From Umbilicaria muhlenbergii (lineage: Eukaryota > Ascomycota > Lecanoromycetes > Umbilicariales > Umbilicariaceae): DNA of 64,000 nt. Below, piece by piece: positions 24,134-33,936 of the stretch. The number at the start of each line of letters is the position of its first letter. Position 1 is the first letter of the stretch. The stretch spans positions 3,809,072-3,873,071 of the forward strand of contig KK106983.1 in NCBI GenBank assembly GCA_000611775.1. Direction: 5' to 3'. Both the position numbers and the translations under genes were made by a program. The notes beneath the pieces were generated by a model, which searched no databases, was not told where the DNA came from, and worked only from the letters and a program-made list of their open reading frames with translations.

Positions 24134-24394
24134 CAGCTCTGCACTGGCAGCAGTGAAAAGGTTTCAGCAATGCAAGAAGCAAAGGTGTTTCTGCACTTCA
24201 CACTGCTGAGATGAAGCTGTCATATGATCATTACTTAGAGGCCTGATGACACTTGATCACAGCACTCAGCTCTGCATCAGCAGCAGTGAAAAGATTTCAG
24301 TAATGCAAGAAGCAAAGGTGTTTCTGCACTTTTCACTGCTGAGATGAAGCTGTCATATGATCATTACTTAGAGGCTTGACGGCACTTGATCATA
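24134..24394. repeat. Two tandem copies of a ~130-bp degenerate repeat
   Basis: Copies at about 24134-24266 and 24267-24394 share AATGCAAGAAGCAAAGGTG and TGAAGCTGTCATATGATCAT. Partial related copies lie at about 23950 and 24490. No coding potential; unknown family. Confidence 0.7.
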
Positions 24395-24790
24395 TGCAAA
24401 GCTCAGGCTGCCGTCAAGCAATTCAAAGATCAAGCGCCATATATCTACTCTGAATGATGAGTTATTACAATGCTGAGGTGAAGCCGTCATACAGTCACGC
24501 ACCTGCAAAAAGGTCACAACAGCACAACAAGCAAAAGTGTTTCTGCACTTCACATTAACTGATTCAGTTGAGCATCATATGAAGCTCAGAACACTCATCA
24601 TCAAACTGAGTCATTCAGACATATCATATTGAGGTTAAGCCTTCATATGATCACAGCATGATTCAAAACTCATCACAGCATGTTCAAGTGAAGTATGAAA
24701 GAAGTGAAAGAGTGCAGGTTAACAAGAAGAAGATTAAGACTGAGGAAAGAATGCAGAATCATATGATCAATTCTCAGTGAAAAGAGGATT

Positions 24791-25072
24791 CTAACCTTAA
24801 TTCTCACCCTGTACCCAGGTGGGTACAGTAAGGCTGACAGAGTATATTGTATCACAGTTTCAGTACTTCTCAGCCATTTCAGCCTTTTATAACTTTCTTC
24901 TTTCAAGCTTCTTTATTCAACATCTCTGTCAAAAGTTAAGGTTGGGTACAAGCAATTACAGGGGGTTGGGTACAGTAAGGCTGAAATGGCTGAGAAGTAC
25001 TGAAACTGTGATACAATATACTCTGTCAGCCTTACTGTACCCACCTGGGTACAGGGTGAGAATTAAGGTTAG
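24791..25072. repeat. Perfect 96-bp inverted repeat with 90-nt spacer
   Basis: Arm 24791-24886 is the exact reverse complement of 24977-25072 when read base by base. The arms begin CTAACCTTAATTCTCACC. The spacer (24887-24976) has a further partial copy of the TTGGGTACA motif. No convincing target duplication flanks it. It could be a foldback/MITE-like element or a fold-over duplication. The exact arm identity contrasts with the degraded surroundings. Confidence 0.85.
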
Positions 25073-25445
25073 GTTCATCACTGTGAGATTTTTAATCACA
25101 GATTCTTAAAGCATTCAATAAGTGTTAAGTCATCTGTTGACTTGAAGAGAGGGGTGAAGGATGAGGTTGTTGATATGCTTAAAGCACAGTCAATGTCATG
25201 AGAAATGTGACATGAACTAGTTTTAGCAGCAGCTGAATGACTAGCTGAACTGAATGATGCATTCATGATTAATCAATGCTGAATTGAGGGGATTTTGAAG
25301 GGCGCTGAACTGAAGTAACACTGATCAGAACATTGAGAAGTGTGAGAATGATAATATAAGCTGATAACTGAGTTAAATAAATGTATATGAGTCTCATCAA
25401 TTTCATCTCTTACCTTTTCAGGATACTATGTCACTTCAGAGTGCA

Positions 25446-25611
25446 TATTTATTAATACATAAAATTACACATCCTGCTTTTCCCTGTTACTTCACTTAAT
25501 TACTTCATCTCACAACACTGTCAGCATTCTCATATTCATTAATGCATAAAATCATGCATCCTGCTTTTCTCTGCTACTTCACTTAATTACTTCATCTCAC
25601 AACACTGTCAG
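25446..25611. repeat. Tandem ~90-bp duplication
   Basis: Two adjacent units sharing CATCCTGCTTTTC and ACTTCACTTAATTACTTCAT, differing by a few transitions. Confidence 0.7.
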
Positions 25612-26247
25612 CATTCTTAACAAATGCAGTCAACATCCTCAACAAATTCCTCATCATCAATAGCATGTCATGAAAATCTCATTTATCATTAAAAAGCAAT
25701 TCTTATCATTTACAAAATTTAAACATTCAACTCTACATTTTATTTCAAGACATTACCTCACAATATGTCAGTTTTAAAGAAAAATTCTCACATCTTATCT
25801 CATGACTTGCAGAATGTTTTTAATGTCATTGACATTAATGCATTCTGTTATGTTGTGAGGATTAATCACCTGCAAATGCATTTCATTTAACATTACACAA
25901 GCCTCATCTGAGCTCATATCAGGCACTCATTACTGCAAGGCATTATTAAACTTCTGTATACAAAAAATCATGTGATGGATGCTGTTGCTGCACTGACAGA
26001 CCTCAACAATTAAAGCACTTTATGTAAAGAGTTTAAAAAAAGAAAGTCATATAATTCTTAAAATTCTGATGCAAAACTAAAGTCATCAAGAGTATTGAAG
26101 ACAAGATTATAAGAACATTAATGAGTAAAAAACATGATTATCATTATAACATTTAATAAAGTAAGCAGAATTCTCAGTCAACAGAAGAGTTATATTTAAC
26201 TGTTTTTATTAAATTTAAGATGAAGAGCAAATTTACTCTTAAAGAAT

Positions 26248-27130
26248 TCATGAACAAGATTATCACCTTGAAGTTGAATAATAATGTTATCAATCTCAAT
26301 GACAGCTTTGATAATGACATCAAGATCATAACAGGACTGTCTGCTTAAAAACTTTTCATTATTATTTTAAAATTATTATTATAAATTTTCTTCTTCTTCT
26401 CTCCTTCATTCCTCCTCACAGAGGCTCAGCTTCATGCTTTAAGTGTAATTAATGCTGCACTCAGGACTAATCAAGCTCTCAGTGACAGAAGAGTGTTAAT
26501 GAAGATTTCTCTCTCAACTGCAGCACAAGATATTGAATCAACAAGCAAGTATCACTTGAGTTATTAAACTTGAAAGGCTACAGTTGATTAACATAACACA
26601 AGATCACAAGCTCACTGTTGTGAAATTTTTAATCACAGATCCTTGAAGCATCTGATAAGTGTTGAATCATTCATCAGCTTGAATCAGGAGCTCATGAACA
26701 AGATTATCACTTTAAAGTTGAACAACAATGTTATTGACCTCAATGACAGCTCTGATAATGACATCAAGATCATAACAGGACTGTTCACTTAAAAGCTTTT
26801 TATTATTATTTTAAAATCATCACTGCAAATCTTCTTCTTCTTCTCTTCTTCATTTCTTCTCACAGAGGCTCAGCTTCATGCTTTAAATGTGATTAATGCT
26901 GCACTCAGAACTGATGAGGCCCTCAGTAATAAAAGAATGTTAATGAGGACTTCTTCCTTAACTGTAGCACAAGATGTTGAATCAACAAGCAAGTATCACT
27001 CAAGCTATTAAACTTGAGGAGCTACAGTTGATTAACATAACATAAAATCACAAGCTCACTGCTGTGAGATTTTTAATCATGAATCTTTAAAGCATCTGAT
27101 AAGCGTTGAGTCATCTGTCAGCTTGAATAA
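26248..27130. repeat. Tandem duplication of a ~445-bp unit
   Basis: The unit beginning near 26250 (ATGAACAAGATTATCACC) recurs near 26693 with scattered transitions. A part of it (TTTTTAATCACAGATTCTTAAAG) is also found near 25088. The nature of the parent element is unknown; nothing coding could be identified. Confidence 0.65.
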
Positions 27131-27146
27131 GGAGGAGGAGAATAAG

Positions 27147-27188
27147 AGTGTCAGTATGTTTAAAACATTACTCAAACATACTGACACT
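27147..27188. repeat. Perfect 15-bp inverted repeat (hairpin)
   Basis: Arms 27147-27161 (AGTGTCAGTATGTTT) and 27174-27188 are exact complements with a 12-nt loop, near the right edge of the AT-rich block. Confidence 0.75.
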
Positions 27189-27499
27189 GACCCTGATATG
27201 ACATAAGCGGGGCTTAATCAGACTCAAGGGGGCATTTCTTTTTACAGAAGTTTAAGAACTTTGCTTTCTCAGGTGTTGAGAGTTGAGGTCAGGTGAAATT
27301 AATAATAAAGAATGTAAACCTTTGCAGCTGCTCATATAATGTGCTTACATGACCTGTGATTATGATCTAAGCCTATGTTTCTCTGTAGATGACTCATATG
27401 TTTTTTATTTTATGAGCGTTTCAGTAACTTACGTGTATTTCTCAGATATTCACAGGAGATATATCTGAGCACTGCGCTAAATTAGATTACTTTAAGTGA

Positions 27500-28302
27500 A
27501 GTGATTTCAGAGCGTATTTGCCAATAACGCGCTCAGACCCTATGAAGAAAAGCTATCCGAACAGGTTAGCTCCATGGTTTTGCCAGGGTGGTGCGCGCTA
27601 GCAAGCCTTTTCGGAATGAGGTCTGAGCTAGCTGAGGCAAACACACATCGTCAAAAACCCCCTCAGCAACCTCATTCCCATTGCAAACCAACTAACTGAT
27701 CAGGAACATCAGCGCACATGATCTGGCTAATCCTCTTCCTGCTCTGGAGTCTCAGCGTCACAATCCACGGCCCCCACGCCAGCCGTCCAGCCGCGAAACT
27801 GCTGCTGTACCTGATAGCGCTGCTGGGATTCCTCCACGTGCTGGTGCGCGGGATCGAGATTCTGCAGGGGATGCAGGCGGTTGGATGAATGAAGAGAGAT
27901 GGGGTCACTTGGGCGGGATGTTGAATTCTCCGACGGCGCTCTTCCTTCGGTGTCATTACTGGTAGAATCGGCTTGGGTCGCTGGCAGATGGGATTGAGAG
28001 TGAATTTTATGATCTCCAAGAGGTTTCTCGGCGGTATTACTGGACGGTAGTCGCAATCTCGCGTTTTGTATCATCACCGCTTTCTGAAGAGCAGACGGTA
28101 AGTTGTTCCGACCCCGTCAATCAATCAATTGGTTACATTGCTCATTGATTGCAGTCATAGAAACAGAGAAATGATTGAAGTCATCTCATTACATGTATTG
28201 TACCTATTGAGTATCTTATGAACAGCAAGGCAATCTTGGTTAATGCTCAGTGGCGCTGCAGCAACAATTTGCAAGCCTGTATCGGATTTGATCATTCTAG
28301 GC
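27500..28302. other. Border region of normal composition; possible small gene
   Basis: A minus-strand frame from ATG 28074 to 27727 (about 116 codons, Ser/Gln/His/Glu-rich, ending ETPEQEED) is open, and a CTCTTCAG acceptor sits just upstream. No domain is recognisable and no in-phase first exon was found, so it is noted, not called. Confidence 0.3.
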
Positions 28303-29282
28303 CTAAACCGAAATGGTGATTCCTCCGGCCCAGCTTTCAATCGATTGGGTGAGAGTAACATCAAGAGAGTCCTTCTGCTTCTTCGCGTCGTCCGAATTAT
28401 CAGGAACGAGATCGATGAGTTCAAAGGCAATGGTCTGCAGAACGATCTCGCGTCAGCGGCGGTCTGCAAAAGGTAGATATGGTGCCATGGACCCGAAGGC
28501 CTGAGGATGGAGAAGGAGCCTATGAATCAAGGTGTGGCCTGGTAACTTACATCGACGACAGATTCCAACTGCCTAAGGACTTGAGCCAACGGCGGGCCTA
28601 CGAAGGGGACCAAGTTGGGCACAAGGCCGGCCTTGCCGATGAGGATGTTGAGGAGAGCTTGGTGAACCTCGACAAACTATGAGTAGCATTAGCAGATCGT
28701 TCTTCGATTGGGAGAATAGGGTCATGCATACAGTTATCAAGGACTTGACGATAGCATCCTCATCAGACTTGACAGAAAACGGCTGAGTGCCACCAAGCGC
28801 TGCGATTGTGGTTCCACAAGTGGTGACGATGTCGCTCAAGCGCGCGATGACAACCTAGGCGTATCCAGTGAGCTGCATGCGTGGATGACAAGATAGTGGA
28901 GTCATACGGGGATGGGACCGAAGCCTGACACAGCAAGGGCGATGTTGACGATGTTGATTTGGTTGGCCGGCCCTTGGCAGGACTGAGACTTTGTTGTGAG
29001 CACATCGATGGCAGCGCAGACTTCGTCTGATTTCAATCCAGCAGGCATGATGAGCGTGGTACCTCCTAGAGATAGCCTTGGAGCCGTGTTGAAAGAGTAG
29101 TCGTTGGAAGAGGGTTTGAGGTTTCTTGTGGATGCCGATGCTTGAGCTCGAGGTGATCTATCGAATGAAGGTCTCGAGGGAATTGACCGCTCTCTTATAC
29201 TCGTTCTGCGCTGGCCCTTGACTTCTTCCTTGAGATTCCGCTTCTCATCCTCGACCGCCGGCGTGGTCCTACCACTTGTAGT
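28303..29282 (-). CDS. HsbA (hydrophobic surface-binding protein A) domain protein, 5' end uncertain
   Basis: Exons on the minus strand are about 29272-28908, 28854-28732, 28676-28551 and 28434-28303. Introns are 53, 55 and 116 nt with good GT-AG ends, and all junctions are in phase. The domain part includes SDEVCAAIDVLTTK, then FVEVHQALLNILIGKAGLVP and LRQLESVVDTIAFELIDLVP, the conserved blocks of HsbA / cell-wall galactomannoprotein-like proteins. Known members are secreted, coat hydrophobic surfaces and recruit cutinase-type enzymes. Upstream of the domain lies an unusual basic Ser/Arg/Pro-rich stretch (RRTSIRERSIPSRPSFD). Reading further upstream in the same frame meets TAA-TGA at 29283-29288. 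A signal-peptide exon pair lies just beyond, so the mature gene model is unresolved. Confidence 0.7.
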
Positions 29283-29285
29283 TCA

Positions 29286-29650
29286 TTATGCATTATCGGT
29301 AACATCATCCTTCTCAGCTTCATCTGTGTAAGCCACCCTCAGCTTCAATGGTGTAAGCCACGAGTCGGCAATGTTCGGGTGGGTGGGGGGTGTGCAAGAA
29401 ATACGAACGCTGGAGTAATGAACCAGCTCAACCGCCTCATGGCTCCATCTTCCTTGAAAGAAAGATGTGCCGTGCGGAGGAATCCCCGTGCAATTAATTC
29501 ACGGTTCTCACGGAAAACGGGCTCGGCATTGTGGACGTTTGCCAAATCCTCATCGTCGTTTTGGCTGTAGAAAGCGTGAAGAGACGTGATGGCGGAGCAG
29601 AGACCAAGTAAAGCAAAAGCAAAGAGATGCGAAGACGTAAGACATCCCAT
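29286..29650 (-). CDS. Signal-peptide exons: small secreted protein or the 5' end of the HsbA gene
   Basis: ATG 29650 opens a classic signal peptide (LFAFALLGLCSAITSLHA). The exon runs to 29405. A 62-nt intron (donor GTATTT, TTGAAG acceptor) leads to exon 29342-29286, which ends in TAA after YTDEAEKDDVTDNA. As written this is a 100-residue secreted protein without cysteine pairs. The following frame continues without shift into the HsbA-coding sequence after a second stop. Either this is the first part of one secreted HsbA protein interrupted by stops, or it is a separate gene. Confidence 0.45.
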
Positions 29651-31390
29651 GGTGTTTACATTGAAGGAGTGCGCCAGTGGACGGCCCTGGCATGGGCCAA
29701 TCGGCACAAAGCACCCAGTCGGGCTGCTCAGCACCTCACCCAAGGTGTGTCACAACATGTCCACTTTTGCACCCCCTCTATTTCCTAGATCCGCAGACTG
29801 CAATCTTGCATCGGATTGTCTTCCGATGAGATGGGAAAAGACGAGTGGACTCCAGCTAGCCCTGGTCGCGGTCGATATATCATGCATGCATGCACCCAAG
29901 CCTCGCACCCCTGAAGATGCAGAAGCGGGGTGGATAGTGTGATCTAGTCAGACCCGACAGATGGTCTGTCAGCCCGTATAGGGATATGGGAACCACAGAT
30001 CAGAGAGGGTCGATTGGCTTCCGAGCACAGGCCCCAGGCCTTGTACAGGCCGTGGGAGTTTGGAAATGCGGACTCCAGCGAGGCGGCGTGATTATTTTCA
30101 GCGTTCAGCTCGCCAACAGCAGTCTCCTGAGCTCTCTTGGCATCCGATCACGGCGCCTCCAGTGCCCAGGACTACTTAATCTAGGCCATACATCAATCAG
30201 TATGGCCGAAGAAGGCCTGCGTCCCTTCTGAGAAAGTACATGCACGTCATCTTCGTTCTGTGGTCGGACATGGCCGGTGTAACCTGAGATTGTCCCGCAC
30301 TACAGAGATCTGCAATGGTGCCGAGATGGAGGCTGCTGCAGGTGTGGTTGGGTGTGGTACCACGACGCTTTGGCTCAGTCCAAGGCGGTGGTGGGATATT
30401 CCCCACGAACACAAAGCGCCACAGGAGTCTGCGCGCTCGCTTATTTATGCCGGGCTCTCGTCGTAAAACATGGACTGATGCGCAACACTGGATGCGTTCG
30501 GGCATCGCTAGAAGCGGAGCGATGATTGGTTGTGTGCAACGATTGAGTCCTGCCCATGTCACAAGCCCATCCAGGAGGTTAATCATGGAAACCGAGCGTC
30601 GGAAACGAGTCGCTGCTCGATGGAGAACGGAAGCACAGGATGAGCATAAGATGAACTTCGAAGATACTCTACCTTGACTTAGAGCAACAGAGCTCTCAGG
30701 ATGCTTCACGGGCCGCTCCGGCGCGGCTCACTCTGCAGCTACGACCGCCGCGAAAGGATACAAGGCCCCTACAAGGGACCGTGGTTACCTTAGGCAGGCG
30801 AGGTAGTGCAGTAGAGTACCAGCTTCACCATGCTGCCAAGTCAGACGGAACAATTCCTTAACCCCCCGCGATCCCGGACTGCATCATCGGACCAAAGGCA
30901 TGCATGGGGAGAGATCACTGATCTCCGCCAAGTCCCGTGCACCGCAGGACGGACCAGGTGCGAGTACCTGGGACTGGAGGAGTCACAACCGCTCGCTCGG
31001 AGATTTGATGGGGAGATAGTCCATCTATGCATGACTCATGTACGGCTCTCTTACCTCGTGGTCTTGTCGTATCTTGCAGCTGCACATGTATCAACGCTTG
31101 TTGCAACGTTCGGTTCACTTTCAACGCTTTGATCAGTTTTGTCTGAAACAGCCGCTTGCTATACTTGCAGCGTAGCAGTGCCAGCTGATCAGCACAATGA
31201 GTTACCCGCTATCATAACACGTGAACCACCGCGAAGATCATGCTAGCAAAGGACGGCATCGAAAGAAGCCAGGTGCCAGTGATTGGGGCAATCCCTTACT
31301 TGAGGACGCATCCAATCTTTGCAAGCAATTTTGTCCCAAGATCAAGTGGTTTCAAGTCTTCGCTGATCGCACTATCGTCCATCTCTAGCA
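29651..31390. other. Intergenic region, no gene recognised
   Basis: About 1.7 kb of mixed composition. The longest frames (30197-30709 minus, 30315-30677 plus) overlap each other, have no domain and show no coding-like codon choice. It should contain the promoter of the signal-peptide gene. Confidence 0.45.
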
Positions 31391-32233
31391 TCATTCTCTA
31401 AACCTTTCCTGTGGGAATCGATCCACCAATCTATTATCTAGCGGTCCCTTTTTGGCCCTGCCCTGATGTGATTTTTCACTGAGGCGATCAGACTTGCGTC
31501 CCAAGCTCTTCGCATCCAATTCCGTAGCTACACGCTGGCCAGCGAGTTCGCTGGCCACAATCCCACCTTCGAGCTCTGTAACTCTATCTTCACCATTCAC
31601 TTCCTGCCGCTCCTTCCCTCCTTCCATTTCTGCTACCTCCCCTCCCCCCTCCAGCTCCGGTATCGAAGGCGTTGGAATGAGCGTCCCTTGCCAGGTATCT
31701 TCAGAGGTATCGCCTGTGGTGGCACTTGTGTCTCGCTGTCGCAGGCGCTTGCGCCAGAGCAGATATGAGCAGCCGACTATGATGACTATGCCCAGCGGAA
31801 CGCTTAGTCCAATAGCGAGGGCAATGATGAGATGATTTGACGGTGGAGTAGCTTGATGTTCATTCGGGTTAGATGATGTAGTGAACGTTAGAATAGATTG
31901 AGAGCTTAATGTTGCTTTTGTTGATAAGGCCGTTGATAGCTGCTGTGAGAGGCCTGTGGAGTTATTTCCCGTAGTGATGTTCGTCGAAAAATACTGATCT
32001 GTCGAAATTGATTTTGTCAACAGCGTTGTTAATAGCGGACTCGGTCGGGTCTTTGAACTTGCTTGTGTCGACAATGTTGTCGATGACGGACTTGACGAGC
32101 TCGTGGAACTAGAGTCGGAGGAGATTTTGATAGGAACTACACTAGGATATGTGGTAAATTCTGTTGTTGTAGTATCCGTACCAGCCTCCGTGGTTGTATC
32201 TGTAGTAGTATCCATAGTAGACGTGGCAGACAT
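31391..32233 (-). CDS. Ser/Thr-rich single-pass membrane protein (Mid2/Skg6-like layout)
   Basis: The frame ends at 31391. The first ATG is 32233, but the frame is open upstream to about 32390 through a Pro-rich stretch, so a spliced 5' exon is likely. A Thr/Ser-rich ectodomain (about 140 residues, many T/S runs, two NxS/T sites) precedes one transmembrane helix (LIIALAIGLSVPLGIVIIVG). A basic stop-transfer (WRKRLRQR) and an acidic cytoplasmic tail with ELEGG repeats follow. This layout is typical of fungal cell-wall stress sensors and mucin-like anchors. No WSC or other extracellular domain is visible and no signal peptide has been found, which supports a missing first exon. Confidence 0.6.
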   Translation of the reverse strand: MSATSTMDTTTDTTTEAGTDTTTTEFTTYPSVVPIKISSDSSSTSSSSPSSTTLSTQASSKTRPSPLLTTLLTKSISTDQYFSTNITTGNNSTGLSQQLSTALSTKATLSSQSILTFTTSSNPNEHQATPPSNHLIIALAIGLSVPLGIVIIVGCSYLLWRKRLRQRDTSATTGDTSEDTWQGTLIPTPSIPELEGGGEVAEMEGGKERQEVNGEDRVTELEGGIVASELAGQRVATELDAKSLGRKSDRLSEKSHQGRAKKGPLDNRLVDRFPQERFRE

Positions 32234-32885
32234 TGGGATCCTATCAGTACTTGTTGGGGGCCATTCGGATGTCCAAGGCGGACGCGGTGGCAAAGGAGGA
32301 CCGCGAAACTGCCTACGCTGAGGAGAGCAGGAGGGTGCTTCCAGCAGCGTGACAGTAAACCTGCTTAGGCAATCTTAGCCCAGGCGAGCAAAGCTATCTC
32401 CCTAACTATAGTGGTAAGGTTTACTTGCCCGCTGCAAAGCCTATAAAAAGCTTATCATGTCCGATATATCAGCAATAGCAAGACCAAATTTAGGGTCGTG
32501 AAGAAAAACATACAAGCAACATCTGCCGTAGTGCAGAGAGCTGACAAATTGCAAAACCACGAATTGATTTCCGAGCAAATGCATTGTTTGTCTGAAATAT
32601 TGCAGTTTCCTAAATGACGGTGGATACACTCATGTTATCACATAAGTTAGTTTCATAGCTTTTATAGAGCCGGCAGAGAAAATGGATCGCAGGCTAAAGA
32701 TGACTCACTGAGCAACTGGAGAGATCGGAAACATTTTGCGCTGCTGAAAAGGCCATAAAAACTGCAACAAATGTAAAGGTCTTCATCATAACTGCAAGAA
32801 AAATAAACACCAGGACTTGTTCCACTAGTAGAACACAGGACTGCCTCTTGAAATACACCATTGAGCATCATCATCTCGTGGCTTT

Positions 32886-32995
32886 GCCACGTGTTTGAAA
32901 TAATCCACGCAGCCCCAGACTGCGCGTCATCTGCATCTTTGCCACGTGTTTGAAATAATCCACGCAGCCCCAGACTGCGCGTCATCTGCATCTTG
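32886..32995. repeat. Perfect 55-bp tandem duplication
   Basis: GCCACGTGTTTGAAATAATC and the following bases recur exactly 55 bp later (32886 and 32941). Exact identity implies a recent event. Confidence 0.85.
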
Positions 32996-33293
32996 AGACA
33001 TCCACTCCATAATTGTCCAGCAGGGGGATTCTGCGACCTGTTGCTCAATGAATGGTTCTCTCTGAATTGTTGAAAGGCACACGCCTTTCTTGTGCTTAAA
33101 TGGCATCGTGGCACAACACTTCCAGACGACCCTGAAATCGCTTAGTGGTCTGAAACTTATGAAAGGACCCAACCTGGCCACACATTGTACAGGACTAACA
33201 ATGATACAGAATGCCGCGCGAGATATCTTTGGACGCTTAATAACATCTGTTGGAAGCGACCCAGCAGGGCGGGCTTTGGTTACCACTTAGCGC

Positions 33294-33720
33294 AAGACCC
33301 AGAATCCTTAATTCCAATACCGCTACACAGCCGCCAGGAAGCTTCGTCCTTTCCGGCGCGTGATCCAATCATGAGCCTTCATCAGCACTGTCTCGTCGCC
33401 CACTGCCTTAGATCATGGCAGAGTGGAAGGCTAGAAGCATCTTCATTAGCTTCAAACCACGCCTCGTCTGTTAAGACACGTAGGGCGTGTACCTGAAGCC
33501 TCAAATACCCCTTCAGTCGATATTTTATTTACCGGTTTAGGTGCAGAACCTGGAATCCTTCAATCTGATACCGCTACGTAGCCGCTATTAAGCTCCGTTC
33601 TTCCCGGCACATAATCCTACCATCAACCTTTCATCAGCATCCTCCCGTCGCCTTCTTCCTAAATCCAACCACGCCTCATGCGGTCAACCACGCGAGACCT
33701 GTATATGGAGTTTCTCAACC
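33294..33720. repeat. Diverged direct repeat, period about 250 bp
   Basis: 33294-33410 and 33543-33660 share an order of blocks: GAATCCTT, ATACCGCTAC, AGCCGC, TTCATCAGCA and ACCACGCCTC. Probably two copies of an unnamed repeat or an old tandem duplication. Confidence 0.55.
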
Positions 33721-33936
33721 CCCTTTAAGTTGCGTCTTTAGTTCTCGGCATCTCCTGCTTGGTTTCGGAAAATACCAAGGCGGGTTTGCAGCAGGATTTG
33801 GAGCAGGAACAAGGGTGTTGCGAAACAGGGCACAATTACGGGTTGGAAGTTGATTTGGTGGAATTAATTGTCTGACTCCACCTCGAGATGCTTAGAACGT
33901 ATCAATCTGAGAATTAATAACATAAGAACTGTAGAA

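Larger units (their letters stand above)
13700..27500. other. AT-rich repeat desert
   Basis: About 13.8 kb with strongly reduced GC and no intact host gene, bounded by abrupt composition changes at both ends. CpG is rare (often none in several hundred bases), while CpA and TpG remain frequent. It contains LTR-element fossils between 16.1 and 23.7 kb, degenerate tandem repeats (24.1-24.4, 25.4-25.6 and 26.2-27.1 kb) and a perfect inverted repeat at 24.8-25.1 kb. The stretch 13.7-16.1 kb shows only degraded, unassignable sequence, including a TATATA run near 15750. Confidence 0.85.
32234..33936. other. Spacer with two local duplications
   Basis: About 1.7 kb without a credible gene. It holds a perfect 55-bp tandem duplication and a diverged direct repeat, each given its own entry. 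The right end is the 3' flank of bioDA. Confidence 0.5.

Noticed and set aside
29405-29650. RxLR-type effector motif (GFLR) after the signal peptide
   Set aside because: The motif is oomycete-specific, imperfect here and likely chance.
30197-30709. 170-codon minus frame
   Set aside because: No domain, no sensible codon pattern and overlapped by an equally long plus frame.
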